From Ariolimax columbianus (taxonomy: Eukaryota > Mollusca > Gastropoda > Stylommatophora > Arionidae): a stretch of 64,000 bases of DNA. The stretch covers positions 42,348,293 through 42,412,292 of the forward strand of contig JAVGWX010000004.1 in assembly GCA_036924085.1 (NCBI GenBank). The letters are read 5' to 3'. The notes under the pieces were generated by a model. The model did not search any database, was not told the DNA's origin, and saw only the letters and a program-made list of their open reading frames with translations. How positions within the stretch are numbered: the first letter of the stretch is position 1; each line of letters starts with the position of its first letter. Shown piece by piece: positions 54,449 through 64,000 of this stretch. The translations under genes were made by a program, and so were the position numbers.

Positions 54449-55378
54449 TTCTTCTTCTTCGTATGCTGTCAGACGTCAACTTGAATTTGTTAGAAGAAAG
54501 CAGCTGTCATCCTGAGGCTGTCGACACTGCCATAGAGCTTGTCTAGTGTTGCCACTGATGATGGCCACATGTGCTTTCTCTGGTCCTCATATGTTGGGCA
54601 ACTTTGCAGCAGATGTTCAGAGGTCATTTTCCCTGCGCCACAGGTGCATTCGTCAGTGCCACCTATCTTCAGTTTATTGAATAGATGGTACCTCAGTCTG
54701 TTGTGGTCTGTGCGGAGTCTGAAGACCACGACCTGCTCTCTTCTGTTCAACTGGTAATAGGCATAATTTTGTGTGTAGCCAGTATGCTCTGTTTCCCATT
54801 TGGCCATGTATCTGGCCCTAATAAACCTTTTGGACTCTTCGTAGGTCACACTAGAATCTGGTTGTGGTAGTCTTGCACATTTGTATGGCAGTCTGTCTGC
54901 CTCCTCGTTGCCTTGGATGTTACAGTAGGATTTAACCCACTATACCACTACTCTTTTTGGTGCGGACTGCTGGCATAGTTGACAGAGTACTGCTCTTACA
55001 TCATTAAGTTCAGTATTTTTCTGGCTTTTTAGTGCTGTAACCACGGCCAGGGCATATGTAAACAGGACTATCTGACTATCTGGCTTTCATTGCTTTCGTA
55101 TGTCAGCATTGCTTTTACTGCAGCCTTCAGTGCCTCTGCCTCCGCTCTGAAATTGCTTGAGAATTTTTCAGTTGCCACTGACAGTGTTATTTTTCTACCA
55201 TTTGTTAGGCTCAGGGATACCCCCTCCCCCTCCATTCTGTGTTGTGTTTGTTACAGAACCGTTGGTGTATGCATGGGTCCAGTCCATGCTTGGGTAGTTT
55301 TCCGCTATGTACATCAGGGTTATGTCTCTTCTTTCTTTTTCAGTCTGGCTGTTCTTGTTTCCAATACCTGGTATATTT
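54449..55378 (-). mobile_element. RNase H LINE 3' end with 11-bp TSD
   Basis: Flanked by GGTAAGCATTC (54438-54448, 55379-55389). Minus strand: TYEESKRFIRARYMAKWETE, VFRLRTDHNRLRYHLFNKLK, CTCGAGKMTSEHLLQSCPTY. The RNase H part upstream (55300-54850) has stops. Very close to 33889-34800; same (GAA)n tail. 5' truncation at 55378. Confidence 0.9.
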
Positions 55379-55389
55379 GGTAAGCATTC

Positions 55390-56105
55390 AATGAATTATT
55401 TTTTTTTAATGTTATGTTAACAGTTATCATTAAAAATTTGGTTTGTTAGCTGCCTATAATATACAAGTATGAATGGTGTTAAAGGAAATGCATTTTAAAA
55501 AAACAGAGTTGTCTATAAAGATGATCAAAAGACTGTCGTTTTACAAGATTGGAGCAAATGAATACAGTTTTGGAATAGAAAATAGGAAGGAGATTTAGAA
55601 ACACCACAGAGAGAGAAAAAGTGAGAGAGAGAGAGAGAGAGAAAGAGAAAGAGATAGAGAGAGAGAGAGAGAGCGCGCTAATTACTAAGAAAGGGATTGA
55701 AAATGCACACACTGTCTTGTCTCGTTCAAGAGCTAACACATTGTCAAGAAGCGCTGTCATTCATGGTCATCATTATGTGCGTTGTCTTTAGACCATCTAC
55801 TACAAAATGGCGTTCTTCTTCAGACGAAAGACGCAGGAAACGTTTTTTTACGCAAAATAAGAAATTACAATTCGAGATGATTTTTTAAAGTTTTCAGACA
55901 AAAGTTTGACGAGTTAATGTTTTGGGCAAATTTTGGTACGGTTGGTGAAACTGGTTCAGTGATCTGAGAATGGAAGCCCGAGATATGTTCGAACTGAAAT
56001 TCATCAGAACACAGCCAATGTTCAATAGTTAGGCATCGGCGATAGTTGATGCTAGGGCAGGAAGATGAATCTCAAACTTATCCCACTCAAAGAGAAATTT
56101 CAAGA
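55390..56105. other. Spacer with (GA)n at about 55615-55673
   Basis: No gene recognised. The GA run is imperfect. Confidence 0.5.
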
Positions 56106-56111
56106 GGTTTT

Positions 56112-58330
56112 AACATTTAACTTAACGTCTTCATACTGGTTTAGAAGACTCTACAGAGTCTGTATATAACCAGTTTCATTTACATTACCTTGTTCTAAAA
56201 GCTATGCGCATTTTATTAACTATTTTATCCTAACAATTTATTCTTAAATGCATTAATTGACCCTGCCTCTTTTACCTCGTGTGGCAATACATTCCAAGCA
56301 TTCACTACTCTCTGACTAATAAAATATTACCTAATATCTTATCTGGACCTCTCTTTAGTTAATTTGTAGATATGCCCTCTTGTTCTTGTGGGGGTTTGAA
56401 TTTTGAAAAACAACTTGTTATATTCTAATTTATCCGTTCCTCTGATAATCTTATAAACCTGCATTAAGTCACCTCGAATTCTTCTCTTTTCTAGACACTG
56501 TAGGCCCGTTTTTCTGAGTCTTTCCTCATAACTGTAATTCTGGAATCCCACTATCAGCTTTGTCGCTCTATTTCGTATTCTTTCCACCAAGTTTATATCC
56601 ACTCTATGATAAGGTCTCCACACCTGTAAACAGTACTCCAATCTAGGTCTAACTAATGCTTTATATGGTTTGACTATCACTTCCTTGCTCTTATGTTTAA
56701 TGTTTTTTTTTATCATACCTAACATTGCATTTGCCTTTTTCACTGCTACCTGAATTTGCTTACTCACCTTACCTATATGATCTATTATAACCTCTAGGTT
56801 CCTTTCCTTTTCTATCATTCTAATATTGTTCTCGCCCATTCTGTAATTATGTTCCGTATTGGATCTACCCATGTGGATGACTGTACATTTATCTACATTA
56901 AACTCCATTTGCCAGCTTACAGTCCATTCTCCAAATTTATCTAAATCCGACCTCAATATATCCACCTCTGCCAGAGAAGAGACCCTGCTGCATAATTTTG
57001 TGTCTTTCACAAATTTTGCAATCATGGATCTCATATCAATGTTCAAATCATTTACATATATTAAGAACAAAATTGGTCTCAATGCCGATCCCCGAGGCAC
57101 TCCCCTTATAACATAATACCAATGAGAGTACTCTTTATTTATGCTTACTCTCTGCTGTCTGTCTGTTAACCAAATCCAATTGACAACTCCTCCACCTATA
57201 TCATGTGATTTCAATTTCCGAAACAATCTCTGATAAGGTACTCTATCAAAGGCCTTTGCAAGATCCAGATAAATAATATCTAATGGCACTCCAACATCCA
57301 ACATTTGGTAACCTCTTCCATGAATTATAATAGATTTATTAAGCCACGCTGACTCTTCTTGATGAGATTAAACCTGTCGAAATGCATAGTTATGTTGTTT
57401 TTGATAATAGACTCTAACATTTTGCAGATTATGCTTGTCAAGCTCACTTTTGTTTAGATCAGATTTATTGCTCTTCTTGAACAAGGGGATCACACCTGCA
57501 TCTTTGCAATCCTTTGGAATAATCCCCTTCTCAATAGTTTGAGAATAAAATGTGGGCAATGGTTTTGCCAGCAAGTATCTCAGATCAAATAGCAGTTTTG
57601 GAGGAATACCATCATAACCAGGACTTTTATCCACTTTCAAACTATCCAATTTAAAATAAAACATTTACTCAGTAATGTAGATTGAGTGTAATCCCTCCGT
57701 GTATATGTCCCTTTGGAATATATCTAAGGACCCTGGTATCATGGAGCAATCTTCTTTAGTAAAGACTGAGCTGAATTAATAATTAAGTAGATTTGCAGCT
57801 TCAAAATGTTCTCTTATTATATTTCCCGTACTATCTTGGAGTGGGACTACGGTGTATTTTATTCTCTGTTTATGTATAACAGGAAAAAAAAAAACTCTTG
57901 CTATCAGTTTTGATATTTTCAGCAAGTTGTTTTTTTTCCAGTCAACTTTGCAGATCTATTTACTTTATAAGATATTGTTTTGGACTTCTAAATATTTTAA
58001 ATATGTTTCATTAGACTTTCCATCATCTACATATTTTGTCCAAGCTTTATTCTAAGCTCTTCCTTCTACACTTAACCACGGATCGAGTTATCCATTTTAT
58101 CCTTTTAGGGTTCAATCTCCCACTTGCAACAAATTCCATTTTCAGGGGATCAAGTATAGACTTGAATTTATCCAATTCTTTCTGCACATCTACGCCAGTG
58201 AAAATATATATCTATACTATGTGGCTTGCTGCATCTATCAACTTATGTACATCTGTTCTGGAGTAGTCGTAAGTTAGTGAACATATTCTCCTGAGGCAAC
58301 ACTTTCTTGCTGATATTCCAGCATTTTCAA
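56112..58330 (-). mobile_element. CR1-like LINE, best preserved copy
   Basis: Minus strand, upper part: linker and 'CKDAGVIPLFKK' (57664-57368). 57304-56339 is open for 321 codons: DIIYLDLAKAFDRVPYQRLF (motif A), PRGSALRPILFLIYVNDLNI (B), SMIAKFVKDTKLCSRVSSLA (C; FADD replaced by FVKD, so catalytically dead), FNVDKCTVIHMGRSNTEHNY, RPRLEYCLQVWRPYHRVDIN and ATKLIVGFQNYSYEERLRKT. The 3' UTR ends GTTAAGTTAAATG at 56112. No 5' endonuclease. Confidence 0.9.
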
Positions 58331-58334
58331 ACTT

Positions 58335-58690
58335 GGTTACTTTCAACGAGATGGTGTACAAGATCATCGCACTAGATAAACTTTTTTTATTTTTTATTTA
58401 TTAAAGTTTTAACTTTTTGGAATCTACTGACAAAGGCTCGGATCTTTCAACCACAGGCCATAGTCGTTTAGGTTATATCAGGACGTATTAGCCAGTGTAT
58501 GGATACGTATGTGTGTCTGTTTGTACAGTTCAGTTAAAGTACCATCTCCGCATCGAAGGTAGGCTGCATTGGATCTCCATCTGTAGTCTGTCTCTGTACT
58601 CTATCCATGTACTCTATCCATGTACTCTATCTCTTGCTGTAATGGTGCAATCTGATAGGCTTTTTCCAGTCCATCTCCTGATGTTGTTGC
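58335..58690. other. No recognised feature
   Basis: Contains a 13-base tandem repeat ('tccatgtactcta' at about 58604). Nothing else. Confidence 0.4.
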
Positions 58691-58694
58691 TTCG

Positions 58695-59020
58695 AATGCC
58701 CACAATGAGTAGGTTACTCTTATGTGCGCCCTGAAAAGGGTGTTAAGTGACGGGTTGCAGTGGCTTTCCTCACATCTCGATGAAGGTGGACCGGGGTCCC
58801 CCAGGCGGTTGTGCTATGCTTGGCTTCATCTGCGTGTCACTCACTACTGCGGAGATCACGTCGAATCTCACCTTATTAGCCAGACTGTTTTCCTCGACAA
58901 CAGCCCGTTTCCAGGACGACCAACGAAGAGGTCAGGTGAGGGTCTTGGCCAGTATATTTCTCTTGAACCTGGCTAACATTGTCTGATCAGTGTGTTTTGC
59001 CTGACCAGACGTTAGCCTCA
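58695..59020. repeat. Dispersed repeat R2, copy 3
   Basis: Longest shared stretch with copy 1: 'ggaccggggtc', 'atgcttggcttcatctg', 'gtctgatcagtgtgttttgc', 'ctgaccagacgttagcc'. Confidence 0.75.
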
Positions 59021-59099
59021 GCGTCTCATCTCCTGATTTTATCAATCCACTTAAAACGTTGTCTGCCTCTTGAACGACTGCCTCCCCCCCCCCCCTACT

Positions 59100-60535
59100 C
59101 TCCAGTATGGTCTTCAACAAGGAGGTTTATCTTGTTTTACGACCAAAATAACGTAACTGTCTAACCCTGATTTCGGTCAGTAATTCTCTTTTCACACCCA
59201 ACTTTTTCAATAACTCCAAATTTGTTTTCTTTTCTTTCCAAGAAACGCAACCCAATTTGCTATAAAACCACATTTCGAAGACTTCAATACTCTTTTCCAA
59301 CTTGTTATTCGTTGTCCATGTTTCTGCGCCATAAAGTAGTGACGAGTATACATAACATATGACAATTCTCATTTTCAAATTCTGATTTATCAATTTGGAT
59401 GTCAGTATGTGTCGTATGTTGCCGAATACCATATTGGCCATACCTATTCTTTCTTTGATTTTTTTCTCAATTGTTGATCTTTTATTTTTATCTGCATATA
59501 TGTTTTCTCGTCACTTTTCCCAATTATCATATTCTTTGTTTTCTTTGTTTATGTCCAATCTAAACTCTTGTCTTATTTTGTATATTGTTGTCACAAGCTC
59601 CTATAATTCTTGTTCACTTTTTGCCATCAAAATTATATCATCCGTATATCTAAGATTATTCATTGCCACTTCTCCAATGACAAGCCCTGGCATCCCCTTT
59701 ATCTGTTTGAATATTTGTTCATCTGTAGATATTATAAAAGACAAGCGGACAATATACATCCTCTTTTCACATCTATACTTGGAAAGCATAATTTTCCTGA
59801 TTTTACTGTAGCAGTTTGTTCCCAGTACAGATTACGGAGCAGTCTTATGTCTTTACAATGTAGGTCTATTTCTTGGAGACATTTGATTAATTTCTTGTTG
59901 GACTCTGTCAAAAGCCTTTTGGTAGTCTATGAAGCAAATATAGATGCCATTTTGTATTTCAATATATTTCTCTGTCAGAGTTTGCAAACAGAAAATTGCT
60001 TCCCTTGTTCCAACATTTTTCTTTTGAGATTTCCCTCTCTTCATTACCTCTTATTCTCTCTAGTATTATCTTGAGTAGTATTTTAATTATGTTACTCATT
60101 AGACTTGTTGTTCTAAAATTTGAACATTCTTTTGCATGAGGCTCTTTTGTGAGTGTTATAAACGTAGATGTTTTCAGGTCTGTTGGTACGCATCCAGTAT
60201 TGTATATGCCATTATACAGATCAGTAAGTATACCTATACCAAATTCCTCCAGGGCCTCTATTATTTCTATGTTTATTGGGTTCTGCCCTGTTGCTTTACC
60301 TTTTCTCATATTTTTTATCACATTTTCTATCTCTGATCTGAGGATGCTCGGTCCTTCATTATCATCTGTTGATGGTTTGACTCCGCGACTGTCCTCAAAT
60401 ACTGCCCTAGTATATTCCGCCCATCTGTTCGACATGTCATTATCATCCATCAAAATGGCCCCATTCTTATGTCTGATGCATCCCCCACTCTGGGTTACCT
60501 GTGTATTGTTTATTGTTTTCTTTATTTCCATTTGA
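59100..60535 (-). mobile_element. LINE, linker to C-terminus, separate family
   Basis: Minus strand: SNRWAEYTRAVFEDSRGVKP, GKATGQNPINIEIIEALEEF, GCVPTDLKTSTFITLTKEPH; then VGTREAIFCLQTLTEKYIEI, GIYICFIDYQKAFDRVQQE (motif A); after a deletion, NNLRYTDDIILMAKSEQEL (motif C reads YTDD); and SLLYGAETWTTNNKLEKSIE, RVRQLRYFGR. Frame lost several times and the motif B region is absent. C11 run at 59083-59093. Confidence 0.85.
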
Positions 60536-60624
60536 ACTTCTCTTACAGTGTTTTAGTCTCATGTCTCTTATTACCTTGCATTTTTCTCCCAACCACTGTT
60601 CTTTGGCCAGCCTGCACATTGTCA

Positions 60625-61055
60625 AAAATGGTCTGAAAGCTGGCAGATGGAGTTTAATGTAGAAAAATGTACAGTCCTCCAAATGGGAAGATCCAGTAAT
60701 AAATATAATTACATGATGGGAGAAAACAATATTAGGACAATAAAAAAGGAAAGAGACCTAGGAGTTATAATAGATCATACAGGAAAAGTGCGGGAGCAAG
60801 TCCAAGTGGAAGTAAAAAAGTCTAATGCCATGTTGGGCATGATAAAAAAAAACGTTTCCCATAAGAGCAGGGAACTAATAGTAAAGTTAAATAAATCATT
60901 AGTGAGACCTAAATTAGAGTACTGTGTTCAGGTGTGGAGTCCGTATAATAGAGTGAATATAAACATGCTGGAAAGGGTACAACGAAGAGCTACACAAATG
61001 ATTGCATGGTTTCAGAATTATAGTTTTGAGGAAAGTCTTTAAAAAACTGGTCTTC
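60625..61055 (+). mobile_element. CR1-like LINE piece
   Basis: Plus strand, 131 codons open: FNVEKCTVLQMGRSSNKYNY, KKERDLGVIIDHTGKVREQV, SNAMLGMIKKNVSHKSRELI, RPKLEYCVQVWSPYNRVNIN. Both ends truncated. Confidence 0.9.
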
Positions 61056-61064
61056 AGTGTCTAA

Positions 61065-61135
61065 TTTACAGTGTCTTAACTAACTACGACACAACTGTCT
61101 TTTCAGGACGAACGATGAAGCAGTAGAAGAAGAAG
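61065..61135 (+). mobile_element. SINE-1 3' end
   Basis: 'actacgacacaactgtcttt', 'tcaggacgaacgatgaag' and (GAA)n match the 3' end of SINE-1. Confidence 0.7.
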
Positions 61136-61333
61136 AATAGGAAGGAGAAGAATAAGAAGAAAATTATGTCTATGTCAACATCGCAGATTGCAGCTGTAAG
61201 TAAATTATCATGACATTTAAAATTAAATTAAATTTTACATTTCCAAAAACGCTACTTTCTTAGAAAATCCAGAACTTTTGTAGAATTTACAACTACTGAA
61301 AAACCGTAGCCATACCATTTTCGATTTTAAATA

Positions 61334-61342
61334 ATATATATA

Positions 61343-61404
<62 letters not shown>
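61334..61404. repeat. (TA)n/(TG)n microsatellite
   Basis: Mostly TA with one ATT break, then four GT units. Confidence 0.95.
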
Positions 61405-61428
61405 ATAATTATAATAATTTGTTCATAC

Positions 61429-61610
61429 CTTGTATCAATACTAGTAGTCCAATAAGAACTGTAAGTGTAATCAACATCATGTTTGATTATTGGATAAGTC
61501 GTAAGTAGTCCTAGTTTCCAATCATCAAGGGCTATGCTCACATAATAGTGAACGTTTAAAGTTGTAGTGCCACCAGGTTCGAGGTTTGGAGCCCTATTTC
61601 GGTGTTACAA
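61429..61610 (-). CDS. Possible host exon, unknown protein
   Basis: Minus strand frame NRAPNLEPGGTTTLNVHYYV then SIALDDWKLGLLTTYPIIKH and DVDYTYSSYWTTSIDTR, stopping at a plausible donor ACAAG/GTATGA before the microsatellite. About 57 codons with low-bias, protein-like composition and no repeat match here. The acceptor near 61605 is weak. The donor is phase 2, so it would not splice in frame directly to Cys exon A. Could be another gene, a missed exon of the same one, or chance. Confidence 0.3.
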
Positions 61611-61659
61611 ATGTTATTTTTCGAATATAGCGAACTATGAACTTGCGAACAAGAATCTT

Positions 61660-61880
61660 AAAGTAATGTTCAGTTCAGTCCACATGCCATCTGAATCAAG
61701 AAGGGCGACTGTAATGTCTCTTGATATGATGGTGCAATTTTTATAGTAAAAGTTATATAGTCATATAAGTTCGGGAAAGTCCAGAGTTGGCTAGGCGTTG
61801 TCGAGGGCTGAACTCTGGATCTCGTGTGATTTGGCAACACGCGGTACACCGGACCGGATCCTAACAAATGCACACACCAC
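61660..61880 (-). CDS. Possible host coding stretch, unknown
   Basis: Minus-strand frame of 70 codons with SGPVYRVLPNHTRSRVQPST and LWTFPNLYDYITFTIKIAPS; the overlapping frame gives ITVALLDSDGMWTELNITLR. Together they could reflect a frameshifted or spliced secreted domain. No splice sites could be fixed. Confidence 0.2.
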
Positions 61881-62079
61881 AAAACAAATAGGCATGTACA
61901 AGTGTCTTGTCATAAGTCTTTACCCTGACTATGAAGGAGTAGGAGGAGAAAGTTGAAATTTGGCACATATGTAGCTCATTCAATTTGTACTGGACTTGAG
62001 AAGTATGAATTTCCCTCCTCGGGTTTACCAAGTATAGTCCATGGCGTAACACACCTTATTGACCGGATTTTCAACTCTA

Positions 62080-62345
62080 ACGGTTTATTAGAACAATGGA
62101 GAGTTCAGTGGCCATAACTGTGATACAATTATTGGTTCCCCACAGTTTGTCTTGTATGTTTCTCTCCTCGGGCCAGGTCTTCTCACGCGAGTCTTGGTGC
62201 AGTGGACATGTTTGCAGGATGTGTTCTCGAGTCTGGGGTCCTCTCTGACATGTACTTTGTGCAGTCTGGGCTGCTTTCATTTTATGCATGTGTGCATTTA
62301 GTCTGCAATGACCTGTTCGTCCGTCAGAACAATAATCTTTCTTCT
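62080..62345 (-). mobile_element. RNase H LINE terminal Zn motif
   Basis: Minus strand HKMKAAQTAQSTCQRGPQTR then EHILQTCPLHQDSREKTWP, as at 6085. Short and frame-broken upstream. Confidence 0.7.
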
Positions 62346-62559
62346 TCTTTGCGTTCAGGATCTTTTGTCATATTATATCTGCAGGACAGTCGCCATGATG
62401 AATTCTGAAGTCTTCACCAGGTCGAAGAGACTGCCCCACAGATATTGTCTCAGTTCCGCTCTCTAGCCAGGTCTGGTATCTCATTTCCCTATAGAGAGGT
62501 CATTCATACAGACAAATGAGATACTGATTGTAGTTAGGCTAAATCGTGGTCTAGATAAA

Positions 62560-62800
62560 GTAGGCCATGGCTAAATACTCAGCGTTTGAGAAGACACACC
62601 ACATCATGCAATGACCCACAGTCCTGATTTTCCTCTCATTTACTGTGGAAGGCGCTTCTGTGTTCGAATTTGTCTTGTAAGTCACATTCGTTATCGTTAT
62701 GGATTGTAGATCCATCTTTTTTTCTTTCAAAGCATCACACACTATCGTCTGATAAGACGCAAAGACCCAATGAACCATTTTATGTATTCTATGCATAGGG
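62560..62800 (-). CDS. Possible host exon with a PAN-like cysteine pair
   Basis: Minus-strand open frame of about 80 codons: KKMDLQSITITNVTYKTNSN, TEAPSTVNERKIRTVGHCMM, WCVFSNAEYLAMAYF. 'RTVGHCMMWCVF...AMAYF' resembles the first half of a PAN/apple module ('S...C...C......F.Y') but is too short to assign. No confirmed splice sites. If real it could precede the Cys-module exons on the same strand. Confidence 0.25.
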
Positions 62801-62904
62801 TTATATGATTGTGGTAATCTGCCATTTTATCATAAGTTTGAACCAAATCTTCTCCTTTGATTATAGATTCATCTGTGGTGACCTGTCCAGTTTTTCTCTC
62901 TGTC

Positions 62905-63160
62905 AGTTTATTTGTTTGCGTTCGCCTTATTTTCTCTAATCCCCAAGGCGGTGTGCGTTGCACTGTGGTTTTTATTTTGCGTCTGTCGGCCCAGTGCATC
63001 CGACTTCAGCATGCATTTTATGTAAGGGTCTGCTTCCTCCTGCATTTTCTAAGAGTTTGCTTCACCGGGGTAACGGCCGGTGCTGTGATGGGGATCGAAC
63101 CTAGCACCCTCGGGTTGTGAGCCGTGCCACTTAACCACTAGGATACGCCGTCCCCCCTCT
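62905..63160 (-). mobile_element. SINE-2 (tRNA-headed), well preserved
   Basis: Read on the minus strand: A box TAGTGGTTAAGTGGC (63126-63140), B box GGTTCGATCCC (63091-63101), then the core 'tgctgaagtcggatgcactg' shared with SINE-1, and an A-rich middle. The 72-base head folds like a tRNA but continues into the SINE body, so it is not a tRNA gene. Confidence 0.85.
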
Positions 63161-63164
63161 CTGC

Positions 63165-64000
63165 CTATGCCATCCAGAATATCCATCCCTTGATTCTTGG
63201 CCCCATAATTTATGGGGTGTTTATTGCACAGCAAGTGCAGCTTGTCTGCGGTAACCCGCATATAGGAATTCGGTTGTGCCATTTATATATAGAGGTCACA
63301 GACAGAGGTCACAGCGTGTACCGCATCTTTAAAATTATGATATCACTAGTGCAACTCAGAACCAGTCGTATATCTTCATTTTGGATGCGTTTTAATCTTC
63401 CACACTGAAATTTTGATAGTATGCTGATACAAAGTCCGTAATCAACAATTGACAATGCCAACTGATGATATAGAATGAAACATTGGTTGTCGGTTTAGCG
63501 CCTCTGATATTCTATCTGCTTCCATCGCCTGATGTGAAATCATAATATCCTGGACAATCCATCAAGAGAAGATCATATTGAAATGGGTTATGTGCACTTG
63601 TTACATTTTTGTGATTGTGTTTTTAAACTGAGTCAAATATGCTGCCACCAATTATCGAAAACGGGTGGGCATAAAGACATTGAAATCCAAATCGAATAAC
63701 CATTCCTTCATCATGTTTTCACCTCTCGAGTGAGTTGGCACAATATTTGTATTTCTTACCAACACTCAATGGCCATGTTCGAATTGGATCCGTGCATCAA
63801 AACTCACCAACTTGCTCATTTCGCGGTATCCTAGTTATTTTGAACACTAAATTCGATCCTGCCCAACAGCCCACATCGTGCGTTCACGCTGGTTTGATTT
63901 CAACTTCATTAACTGCTGTAGGCCGCTGGAAACTTGTCAAGTATGCTCGCCTAGCCGACAATATTACTAGCAATTTTCTTTACACATCTCGTTTTCATGT
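63165..64000. other. No recognised feature
   Basis: Contains a 12-base tandem repeat 'agaggtcacaga' at 63290. Nothing else seen. Confidence 0.45.

Noticed and set aside
63064..63150. tRNA gene
   Set aside because: A and B boxes are good, but the head runs on into a SINE body shared with 25955 and 51590 and acceptor pairing is poor.

Overview
The window looks like a repeat-laden, AT-rich intron-scale stretch of an animal genome. Nothing in it is bacterial: there are no operons and no long host genes. Most of what can be named is non-LTR retrotransposon debris of at least seven families: CR1-like, RTE-like, RNase H-bearing I/Jockey-like and others. Mixed in are tRNA-derived SINEs, mariner-like transposons and TTAA-flanked piggyBac-type elements. 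This mixture suggests a lophotrochozoan, most likely a mollusc. That is an inference from repeat flavour only; the sequence does not prove it.

One host gene can be assembled from sequence signals on the minus strand. Exons A (53467-53757) and B (52253-52522) each encode a copy of a six-cysteine module (C-x6-C-x6-C-x6-C-x16-C-x14/17-C). An exon at 48873-49031 encodes a single transmembrane helix with a basic stop-transfer. Three short exons at 41750-41830, 32520-32597 and 23611-23680 would encode a cytoplasmic tail ending in TGA. Every internal exon has GT/AG borders and is symmetric phase 1-1. The six join into one open frame of about 313 codons; the 5' part lies upstream or was not recognised. 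I read this as a type I membrane protein with duplicated Cys-rich ectodomain modules. The three tail exons lie in copies of a duplicated genomic segment (D1, D3, D4) whose flanking introns are alike while the exon sequences are unrelated. Partial relatives are D2 and D5.

Layout. 0-16 kb: fragments of LINE 3' ends, dispersed repeats R1 and R2, a nested TTAA MITE, SINEs and a mariner relic. 16-23 kb: a 60-bp minisatellite split by an insertion, a 1.05-kb TTAA element, two LINEs with RNase H, and a 0.7-kb direct duplication. 23-34 kb: duplicons D1, D2 and D3, with a 2.8-kb plus-strand LINE inside an older minus-strand relative. 34-40 kb: a 2.9-kb RNase H LINE and three LINE fragments. 40-49 kb: SINEs, the D4 exon, a deleted mariner with a hairpin, an RTE-like LINE, and a young 1.37-kb LINE with a 450-codon open frame inside a CR1-like copy. 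49-54 kb: the TM and Cys-module exons among mariner and SINE debris. 54-64 kb: more LINEs, plus minus-strand coding-like stretches at 61.4-62.8 kb that may be further host exons.

The transposon copies are mostly 5'-truncated, with 3' tails and short target-site duplications. Nearly all are broken by stops and frameshifts. I could not run alignments or searches, so family names are from recognition of motifs, and edges without a target-site duplication are approximate to tens of bases.
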